A stretch of 64,000 bases of DNA from Myoxocephalus aenaeus. Taxonomy: Eukaryota > Chordata > Actinopteri > Perciformes > Cottidae. Below are positions 48,027 to 58,021 of the stretch, piece after piece; positions within the stretch are counted from its first letter, which is position 1, and every line of letters begins with the position of its first letter. A program made the translations under genes and the position numbers. The notes under the pieces were generated by a model. That model was not told the DNA's origin and searched no databases. It saw only the letters and a list, made by a program, of their open reading frames with translations. The stretch is taken from the NCBI GenBank assembly GCA_038501785.1, contig JBAMJR010000090.1:1199001-1263000 (forward strand), given 5' to 3'.

Positions 48027-50660
48027 TAGGCTTACGAGGTGACGCGGTTCTCGACTCAGGTTGCACTTACTCCTTAATGAGTAGAACACTGTGGAGCAGC
48101 ATTAGGAAGGCGGGGGAGACATTAGGTGCAAGTGAGATCCCTACGTTTATTATGGCCAATGGGCAAGAGAGCCAGGCATTAGGTAGAACAGTCTTGCTCC
48201 TTAACATCCATGATACCCCCATAACTGTTAGCATACATGTACTCGGCGATGACCAGTTATGCATGCCGTTACTGCTTGGCCTGGACTTTATGTGCGCAAG
48301 CCAGATTATCTTAAAGCCACACCGGAGAAAATATAGCATGCCCGGGGGAAAAGGAGTATACATTCTTACCCAAGACCTGTGAGTCACTGAAATTGAGTCA
48401 TGCAGAGCCTGCAGTCAACTTCTACATGGCAGTGATGGAAGACGCCAATGTCAAACCGCCTGCAATTCCACTGTGGGAGGCTCAACCGGAGGTGGTCAGG
48501 CCGCTGTTGCAGAAGTGGTCTACAGTGTGGACAGAGTCTACTGGGGCCACCGAAGTTGCAAGGCATACGATCTGGACGGCAGACGAGCTGCCAATACAAG
48601 GAGAGCCTACAGAGTGTCGCCACAGAAGCAAGCCGTTATAGATGGACTACTTAACAAGATGCGAAGTGGTGGCGTCATTGAAGAGGCTCAGCAGACTGAC
48701 GAGTTATGCCAAGAGCTGGGTCAAACAGTTTGCCAGCCCACACCCGGCCGTATTTACCATGAACTACCAACAAGGAGTGGTGTATCGTCCAAGTACGGAG
48801 GATTCAACTACCAATTAGTTGTTCCGGCCGTACTAGCCCCGGAGTTTCTGGCCTACTTTCATGATAGCCCCTTTGGAGGGATGAAGGCACTCTTACAGAT
48901 CCTGGAGGTGGCATGGTGGCCAAGAGTCCGCAAGGATGTGTGGGGGCATGTCCGTGCCTGTCTTACTTGCCAGCAATATAAAGGCTCCAACACCAAGCCG
49001 GCTGGTCAGCTCCAGACGACTGAGGTCAAAGAACCCGGGGAGATATTAGGTGTGGACTTCATGGGGCCCGTAATTCAGTCCTGATGGTAGTGGTGGACTA
49101 TTACACTAAGTGGGTAGAGCTTTTTGCTCTGAAAGATGCCAAAACGCCAAAGGTCTGTCAGATCTTAAAAAATGACATATTCACCCGCTGGGGGGTACCA
49201 GCGTACCTGGTCTCTGATCATGGACCCCAATTAACAAGCTGTGACGGTCCCCTAGTCTGCCTGTCTATTTGTCTGCCTGTCTATTTGTCTGTCTATTTCC
49301 TTGTCTGTCTGTTTCCTTGTCTGTCTCCTTCAGGTAACAGGTGGGGTGAGATCACCGTAATGAGAAGCACCTGCAGGAGTGTGGAGATCACCCTAATGGG
49401 AGGCACCTGGGCCCGGTGCTCTGCGGGGGTTAAGGCTCCGCCTCGGCTCTCTCTCGGTCTCTCTCTCTCACACTGGGCACGGTCCGGGAGAGGTCAGCCA
49501 GGCCACAGTGGTCTATGTTCTGTCTGTTTCGGGCGGTTTGGGTTTCGCCAACCACCTTGTTTAGCTAATAAAGCCTCTTTGTTTGGGAACGCTGCGTCTC
49601 CCATGTACTTTGTCGCGGTGCCTGAGCCGGGTCGTGACACAAGCCATCTAATGTCCAGCATGTGTGAGACCTGGGGCGTGGCGCAAAAGCTCACTACGGC
49701 GTACCATCCCCAGACCAATCTGACGGAGAGGGTCAACAGGACGCTGAAGACCATGATCGCCTCCTTTGTAGGTGACCACCATCAAGACTGGGACCGGTGG
49801 TTGCCTGAGTTCCGGTTGGCTATCAACACAGCGGTACATGAGACTACTGCCGTGACCCCTGCAGTGTTGGCTCTGGGCTAAAGCCTCAGACAAATTCTCT
49901 GCCAAATTTGCACCCAGATGGTTAGGGCCTGTCAGGGTAGAGAAGAAGTTAGGTCCTCTACCGTGTTCAATGGTTGACTGCTAAGATGAAGGTGGACAGT
50001 GCAAATGTGGTTGACATGAAACCTTACTATGGCCCCAATAAGCCGCTGGCTGGGGGGAGGGAGGGAATGTAAAGATCGCATATGTTTGCCTCTGTTACGG
50101 CACTGATAAAAGATGAAACATGTTTGTTTATTTTCTTTTACAGTCTAAGTGCTGTACGGGCAATGTTATCGGCGGCCTGAAGGAACAACGGTTTAAGTGG
50201 GATCATTCATTATTATTATTACTTTTATTTGTTGGCTGTGTGTATATAATGTGACCGGGGGGAAGTGACGTGAGTTGTTTTTTTTCGGTCGGTAACTGAC
50301 GTCTGACGTGCGAGCACTGGCGACGCAGTCGGCGTTTAGAGGCTTCAGGACGGCGTATTACGGCGACTGCCCTGTTGGATGCTACTAACCTAACGGATTA
50401 AGTGGATTACTAACAGAGGACTGCGCCGAAGGTCTGCATACTGGGCCCAGCTGCTGAGAGGACTGCGGTGAGGTAGCGCGGGGCACGTGGACGCGGCCTC
50501 TCGCCACGTTTCCGCCCATCGCGGAGCTTTGTTTGCTAACTTTGGGGTGGTATTACTTTTGTCACTGGACGTTACTTTTGCGTCGGTGAGGAATTTTGGG
50601 ACTGTTGGGAGCGGGGGATTATTCGTACTTCGGAGGGGTTAATTGTTAATTGTTTGTTGC
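48027..50660 (+). mobile_element. Ty3/gypsy-like retrotransposon, internally deleted
   Basis: Protease (DAVLDSGCTYS, LLLGLDFM; 48040-48382), then the start of the RT region (IWTADELPIQ, VIDGLLNKMRSGGVIEEA). RT/RNase H is deleted at ~48704 and the element resumes in the integrase linker. The HHCC finger is YFHDSPFGGMKA..CLTCQQYKG. The integrase core (GVDFMGP, VVVDYYTKW, LVSDHGPQLTS, AYHPQTNLTERVNRTLK) is split by a solo LTR. A purine tract at 50051-50066 precedes a 3' LTR start TGTAAAGATCGC at 50068. Stops at 49081 and after 49881 inactivate it. Confidence 0.85.
49240..49639 (+). mobile_element. Solo LTR (400 bp) inside the gypsy integrase
   Basis: TGTGACGG..CGTGACA with perfect 5-bp duplications CAAGC (49235-49239, 49640-49644). 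(CTGT)n-like interior and AATAAAG at ~49567. Without it the integrase reads on in frame (QLTS-HLMSS). Confidence 0.88.
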
Positions 50661-51049
50661 ATATGTTTCTGATAGAAAAATTCCCACGACACCTTGAGGT
50701 AAAATCATTGATCAGGAACATTTATTCTTCGAAGAAGGAACAGAGTCAGAATCACAACATGATGTCAATTGCGTATCCTGGACTGCTCAATGAATGAGCA
50801 GAGAGTTGCCTCTTAAATACATTAATGACACAATCACAGAAGCTCTCATGACGTCTTCAGATTACCTTGCAGAAATGTGGCCTGTCACACCTTTCACCAA
50901 AATGATAGAAATGGGACTGAGAAATGACTTCATACTGCAGATAAAGCTTTATGGGGTGTGTGCAAATGAAAAATTACCATCACAACATGTTTGGTTTTCA
51001 AATAAAATATGTATTATTCATGAATAAAACAATATTTACACATATACAT
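50661..51049. other. AT-rich stretch, nothing recognised
   Basis: Follows the partial 3' LTR. No open frame beyond 77 codons, no terminal repeat pair and no similarity to other parts of the window noticed. Confidence 0.35.
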
Positions 51050-52980
51050 GTTCAGAAATAGAAAACAGACCGGGGCTGGTGGGGATGGCTGTGCTAGAGG
51101 GGCTGGTGGTGGTGCATCCTCTCTGTAAAATAAATGACTACTAGTTAGTAGTTTGAACAGTTCAACAGGTGTACATGTGTAGCTGAGCTGTGTACATTAC
51201 CTGGTAAACAGGGCTCAGGCCTTCAGTCTTCCACGTCGATAGCATAGGTGCAGGTGGCTGTAGCGAAGCTGCATGTTGTCCACTGGACCCTGACAGCTGT
51301 GAGTCCTCTCTGTAAAATAAATGACTACCAGTCAGTACTAAGTTCAATGAAAGAAAGTTACGATTACACAACAAAACAGTGACAGAGCTCCGGGCATGAG
51401 CTAAACGGTACGTTAGCATGTTAGTGCGTTAGCACGTTGCTAATGTATAAACACATACCGATAGTTAGCATTACGTCTTACAAACACGTAACGAAGATCA
51501 GCACTAGTTGGTACTAACGTCACTAGACCCTTTCACGGACGCGTTCTAGCGAAAATTCCGATAAAATCCCACTTAAAATATTGATAAAAATGATCCTATC
51601 ACGTTTTCAGCTGATTGAATGGTGTCAAGTTAAGCTTTAACTTCTTACCTTTCGAGCAAAATATTGTTTTAATTTTTAGAGTTAGTTTTAACTTTACTAG
51701 AGCCAGTAAAAGGACGCTAACGCCGGTAAATTAGCCGTGAGCTATTATCAGCCAATTGCGGACGCACTTCTATCCTCGTAGTTAACACTCGGCGCTGCTG
51801 TTTTTTTGGGGATATTAACTTGTTTCAGGGCCACCAAAATGCAGTCAACACATCCAGGATCGTAGTTATGTCCTTCACAATAAGATATCACGTTTCAACA
51901 ACTCCAAACTATGCAATAAAAGCTCCGTAATTTCGGAGATACTTTTCAGAGTAAAGATTGTCGCCCGAGCGTCGCCCGAGCGTTCTTACTGCTTTCTCTC
52001 ATTAAAGTCCCTTTCCTATAGTATTTAGACATGTAAACGTCCATATATATTCATGAAATTTAACACGTAGATTCTTTGATATGTATAAAGTAATACTACT
52101 TAAACTTTTCTGGCGACCGCTGACGAAAATGCCGGCAAAAAGACCGGAAACTGCGTCACGTCGGCTACGTCCGTAAATGGCTAACGGTAGCTAACGGCGT
52201 CCGTGAAAGGGTCTAGTGACGTTAAGTGATATTGACGATGCAGTCGGGTAATAAGCTGATACTACCTCCAGTGGTGTCCCCGCTGTAGCAAGCTATCTCC
52301 CGTTAGCTCGCGGAGCTAGCGCTAGCTCCCTGCTAGCTCCCCAACAGCCAGCCCCGTCTCAGAATCAGACTCGGGCACCGGGGGAAACCACCGAAGGGAT
52401 CGGGACCAGCTAAATGTGCTCACTGTGCTAGCGTAAATATGCCAAAACAAAGTTGAGTTAGTAAATACACGTACCCATCCTCCAGTGGATCCCTTCTCTC
52501 GGCATATTCCTCTCCAGGAGTCGAAGCCTTCAGGGCCTGTCTGACGCTCCTCCGTCCTCATCGCTGCTGGCCAAAATTGCTGCAACGTCCTCCTCTGTTG
52601 TGAACTGTGTTCTCTCCATTATCTCTAGCTTCTGTCTGACTGTAAACTACAGCATGTATATATAAACCTCAGGTGTGTAGGTTATCCTAGGTCCTTTGCA
52701 GCGTAGCTGGGTGGGGAGGGCCTTAGGGATTTCCTGACTGTTCATAGGTAGTCACAACTTTTTTTGACGGACACCTGAATTGACTAATCACGGTGAAAGG
52801 AGTGTCAGCTTACGTTACAGCCACACAGAAGGACACAGAGGAGGGGGCCGGAAACTGCAGAGTTTGGCGGTTCTAACAGTAGCGGATTATTTTTTCTGCG
52901 CCGTATTTTCGCGGAGATATGATTTTCTTTTTTAATTAAACTATGTATAACACGCTGGCGTGACGGTAGACCCCAGAGGG
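51050..52980 (-). mobile_element. piggyBac derivative, antisense
   Basis: The 5' end is at 52980 next to TTAA (52981-52984), reading CCCTCTGGGG. Exon 1 on the minus strand (~52621-52472) encodes FTTEEDVAAILASSDEDGG and ends at a GGTACGTG donor. Acceptors TTTTACAGAGAGGA lie at ~51313 and ~51125, the second part of a local duplication. A MITE occupies the intron. The catalytic core and the other TTAA end are missing. Confidence 0.7.
51517..52222. mobile_element. 706-bp MITE with 26-bp perfect inverted ends
   Basis: Ends 51517-51542 and 52197-52222 are exact inverted copies (ACGTCACTAGACCC...), flanked by TA (51515-51516, 52223-52224). No coding frame. A TA duplication suggests the Tc1/mariner type. 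It lies in the intron of the antisense piggyBac derivative. Confidence 0.82.
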
Positions 52981-52984
52981 TTAA

Positions 52985-53329
52985 CAACAGATCCGACCAT
53001 GTCCTTCAATTTAGCGTAGTGCTTTTCCCCTTAATCTAAGTCTGAGGGTAAATTATTACAGAGTTAGCACGTAGCTCAGTCAGTGTTGGATTTGCGTTAC
53101 GTGTCGGTGTGTAATCATTACTTTCTTTCAGTGAACTCATACTGACTATTAGTAATTTATTTTACATAGAGGATTCACAGCTGCCAGGGTCCAGTGGACA
53201 ACATGCAACATCGCTGCAGCAGCCTCTTTGATGTAAAACACATGGGTATCAATCATATGCTAGTGCCTTTAAAAAGGTGAATTTAAGAAATTATGTAAAA
53301 TCAAGAAAATGACCCCCGACTCCAGAGGG
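52985..53329 (+). mobile_element. piggyBac-derivative fragment ending in V2R intron 7
   Basis: Right terminus CCAGAGGG at a TTAA (53330-53333) that lies in a receptor intron 7 remnant. The uninterrupted site is at ~34766 in gene C. Left part deleted. Shares TTAACAACAGATCC with 27870. Confidence 0.75.
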
Positions 53330-53333
53330 TTAA

Positions 53334-53479
53334 CGTGATTAATGTTGTGTATTGTATATTTTAATCTGTTTTATAATATAATTTGAACTTGTGGAACTTG
53401 TAAAATCTCTCTGAGTACTATGAAAAGGCTCTATAAATAAGATGTATTACCATTATTATTATTATTATTGTTTTTATTA
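53334..53479 (+). repeat. Remnant of V2R intron 7
   Basis: Matches 34776-34930 of gene C, including AAAGGCTCTATAAATAAGATG and the ATT repeat. Shows that the truncated exon at 53480 belonged to a spliced receptor gene and is not a processed copy. Confidence 0.8.
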
Positions 53480-54082
53480 GCATTCTCAGTTGGTGGTGCC
53501 TGTCTTGCCATTATAACAGCGGCTGTGTTCCACCGTCACAGGACATCCCCGATTGTTAGAGCCAACAACTCTGAGCTGAGCTTCCTGCTTTTCTTCTCTC
53601 TGACTCTCTGTTTCTTATGCTCATTGACTTTCATTGGAGAACCCTCTGAGTGGTCCTGCATGCTGCGCCACACAGCGTTTGGGATCACCTTCGTCCTCTG
53701 CATCTCTTGTGTTCTTGGAAAAACAATAGTTGTGTTAATGGCATTCAAAGCCACTCCCCCAGGTCGTAATGTTATGAAATGGTTTGGTCCTCCACAGCAA
53801 AGGATGACTGTAGTGTCTTGCACTTTAGTTCAAGTTATAATATGTACTCTTTGGTTGGTTCTTAGTCCTCCTTTTCCGAGGAAAAACCTCACCACATACA
53901 AGGAGAGAATCATCCTGGAGTGTGCATTAGGCTCAGCTATTGGGTTCTGGGCTGTGCTCGGGTACATCGGCCTGCTGGCTGTCTTTTGCTTTGTGTTGGC
54001 GGTCCTAGCCCGGAAACTACCTGATAATTTTAATGAAGCCAAGCTTATCACCTTCAGCATGCTGATATTCTTTGCAGTCTGG
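53480..54082 (+). pseudogene. Truncated V2R 7TM exon upstream of gene D
   Basis: The exon 8 fragment runs from AFSVGGACLAII to LIFFAVW. It ends at the same residue, and with the same junction to the upstream spacer, as the fragment before gene C, so the 3' truncation predates the C/D duplication. The 5' edge differs. Here ~145 bp of intron 7 remains (53334-53479), and a deletion fused it to exon codon ~45, leaving TTTTATTAG directly before the coding sequence. The frame runs on to a stop at 54136. Lacking a ligand-binding domain and TM7, it is almost surely non-functional. Confidence 0.9.
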
Positions 54083-54486
54083 GACATTTTTTGTCTTATT
54101 TCAAAAATATTCTGTCATCACGGCCTGAAAATATAAAAGAAAGTGAATAATTAAAGTAAAAAATAACAATATACATGTATTTCTCTTTTATAAACTCAGT
54201 GCTTCTTTATTCATATTTCTGTGTTGGCATTTCTTCATATGCAATTTAACCAAACAAACCACTCATTAGTGGTTGACATTTGTTAGTCTGTAATATTAGC
54301 TTAAACACAGCAAAAAAAGGTAGACAGGTTTTACTTAATTAAGAAGATATTCGTGATTACAATGGTAGCTTTAAAAGAAGAGAAAAGAGACATGGGCACC
54401 TGGTGCAGATTATAATGTACACAAAGCTCACAAAAAGACTTGTACAAGAGTTCATCAAAGACCACTGGGTAAGAGCATCCTCCCTC

Positions 54487-54545
54487 TGACGTACAGTAAG
54501 CTGACGTACAGTAGGAGGGAAGCTTCAGTCTGAATATCTATATAG
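54487..54545 (+). promoter_or_regulatory. Core promoter of gene D: TATA box plus two perfect TGACGTACAGTA repeats
   Basis: Two identical copies at 54487-54498 and 54502-54513 are followed by CTATATAG at 54538-54545. The ATG is at 54587. Confidence 0.6.
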
Positions 54546-54586
54546 ACCAGTAAAAACACAGTATGCCCACTTGAGGACAGTTGAGG

Positions 54587-56078
54587 ATGGAGATCTCAGC
54601 TCTCTTTATTGGCCTGATACTGTCTCTGGGTTTGTGTGAGCTGAACTCAGCTCTTGCCTTGAATGGTTCTGTGGATGATGTGAAACAAAGGGCTGAGCGC
54701 TCAGAGGATAGGAATGGTGTTGGGGACAGCACTGAGGCCTCATCTGTGAAATGCAAGCTCCAGGGTACCACTCGTCTACCTGCTTTCTCAATGGATGGTG
54801 ACTATGTTATTGGTGGTGTTTTCTCCATACATTTATCCATGCACGCATTGAAGCATAACTACACCACCATGCCTGATCCACTAAGATGCTCAGGGAGGTT
54901 AGTAAGAGGACGATGTGGGGTCTAAGAGGATGTTTATATAGTTTGAATACTTTGAATTTGGTCATGAAAAACAATATTATATATGTAAGTATTACATTCA
55001 CAAAATAGTAGAGACTTGTAGTTCTTTTTCATTTGTTAGCTTAAAACATGAAAACTAAAACTAGAGTTTAAAATATCCAACTATTGTTAATCTATGCATT
55101 ACGATTATTGTGCATGTTGTCCTGATATCTGTGTTGTGAATTTTGGTTTTAAATTCTTACCTATTATGTATTTCTGTTCAAATTAGTGGAATGTCCTCAT
55201 CATTATGTAGACCATATTTTAAACAGTGACACGAGTGTCTGTGTGCAGCATTGTTACCCGTGAATTGCGCTACTCATGTGCAATGATCTTCGCCATCGAG
55301 GAGATTAACAACAGCACGGAGCTGCTGCCGGGCATCAAACTCGGTTATCAGATCTACGACTCGTGTGCCTCTGTGCCTGTAGCGGTGCATGTGGCATTCC
55401 AGCTGTCAAGTGGCATGGACCCGATGTTTTACACCGGCGACAATTGTTCCCAATCTGGTAAGGTGATGGCCATTGTTGGTGAGTCTGGGTCCACGCCATC
55501 CATCAGCATGTCTCACATCATCGGGCCCTTTAACATTCCTCAAGTAAATATTTTGAATTTCTGCAAACGATGTGTTTAACAGACCAGTGCTATTTTGTGT
55601 CCGTCCTGTTAAATAATTATACTGTTGTGTTCATTTAGGTTAGTCACTTTGCCACTTGTGCATGCCTGTCCGATAAGCAGCAGTACCCCAGTTTCTTCAG
55701 AACAATCCCGAGTGACCAGTTCCAGGCTGACGCGCTGGCAAAGCTGGTAAAACACTTTGGTTGGACTTGGATAGGTGCTATCCGATCAGATTCGGATTAT
55801 GGAAATAATGGCATGGCGTCTTTCCTGGACGCAGCACACAAAGAGGGGATCTGTGTGGAATATTCCGAATCTTTCAATAAGTACCACCCACGAAGCAGGA
55901 TCCAGAGAGTAGCCGACATTATCCGCAGGTTTTTACATTCACTGATTATGTGCTTTTGTTCCCTGTGCTCACACTGATCGTATACACACAAATCCAATAT
56001 TCTGTAAATTATAAGATAGAAGAGTATTTTTTAAACCTTAAAAGACACATTGTGTGAGACCACAAATTGTTTGAACTA

Positions 56079-56110
<32 letters not shown>

Positions 56111-57956
56111 TTCATATATTGCCATAACAGCAATACAACGGCACTGCTTTTACTCTGAAGGCGGTTTACGTATGCGCGTGCGCTTCCACAGCCTCACAGA
56201 CCGGCTTGTTGCCAACAGACTGACGCACGTCTTGTTCTGCAGTTTCTGTCCTCAGCGAGTCTCACAGAGCATTAATCGCGCATGCACAAAGCCAAAGACA
56301 GCTGTCCTTCACATCTCCACCTCATTCAACCAGACTTCAGTGCACTTGTTCAAGCCAACACAGACTGGACTTTTCTCACTGAGTAAGAAAAACTGAACAG
56401 AACAAGATCAAAAGCACTTATTGCTTTTGTATAAAGTTAATAAATTGCTGGTAACATACATCTTTAAGGTAAGCAACAAACTGAACATGACAAAAGAAGG
56501 AGTGGCTTGTCCCTCACAGGGACCCTTACTACTGAACGTGACAAAAGAAGGAGTGGCTTGTCCCTCACAGGGACCCTTACTACTGAACAGACTGTTTATG
56601 TTGTTCCCTGATAAAAGACAAATGTTTCTTCTTCAGCATGATATTAAACTGTTTTACATTAGAATAAAATTGTCTATAACATCTGAAAATTAATACAATA
56701 TTTAATTGAATGACCAGTCATATAGAAGCATTAAAAAAATAAAATAAATCATTTTTTCTTCCCTTGCATATATTTTTGATTGATATACTGTTGTTAACTT
56801 GCTGTTGCTCCAGAGGCCCTGTTATATTGTTCTGATAGCATTACTTTAAAATAAAAGCGTGCAATACACTAGTTTTTACTTCATTATTGAATTTGGAGCA
56901 TAATGCGATTAATCGCAATTAATCTCAGAAGAATTAAGCGATTAATCAGTTAAATTTTTTTCAACTTTGCCCAGCCCTAATAAATATATATATATATATA
57001 CACACACACAAACATTTTGTAATATATTTTGTTAATATTGGTCTTATACAATGCACTATTATTTCTCTCCAGATCGACAGCTATGGTTATTGTGGCATTT
57101 ATAATATCTGGAGACTTGAAGATTCTGCTGGAAGAGCTGTCGCTCAAGCCCTCTCCTCCTCGCCAGTGGATAGGCAGTGAGTCCTGGGTAACTAACCCAG
57201 ACATGCTGAGGTTCAGTTTATGTGCTGGAGCAGTCGGATTTGGCATTGAGCGATCTGTCATCCCAGGTCTGAGAGACTTCCTGCTGGATCTCTCTCCCTC
57301 TAAAGTGGCTGCCTCTCCAGTGTTTACTGAGTTCTGGGAGGATGCATTCAACTGCAGGCTGGGGAAAAGTGAGAAAGATTGGCTGATCTTTAACATAACT
57401 GACACTCACATTTGTGTCTTGTCTGTGTTGTGTTTTTTATTCTGTCTGACTAGAGAAGCAGCTGCTTTAACATCCCAATCCATGAGTGATTTAAAGGGAA
57501 ATCTGTTGTTATTGAGCAAAGACACGAAGTGTAAATAAGGTCTCTGTGAATAATCTAACTTGAAATAGGATCTTTCAGGTCAAGTTGAGGCACTCTGCTG
57601 TCTTGGAGAAGATGTCAACACTAAAGCCCTGAACACAAGCACACACTATATAGAGAGTCTTTAGGCCACTTTAGGTTAAAAAAAGTACAACAAAATGTAC
57701 TTACTAGTATGTATCAGTTTCAGTATATATTGTAAATATGTACGTTGATCTAAATATACTGTTATATTGACGTGGATTAATAGATCATTTATTAATTTGA
57801 AAGACATTTAAACAGGCCAAGTCAGTATCCAATTCAAGGAAAATACTTTTTTTTCATGACAACATGAGCTGATATACAAAAGGTAAAAACATAGGGCCAT
57901 ATAAAAACAGTGTTTTGAATTGTAATGGAAATAAGCATGTTTTATAAGTGAATTAG

Positions 57957-58021
<65 letters not shown>

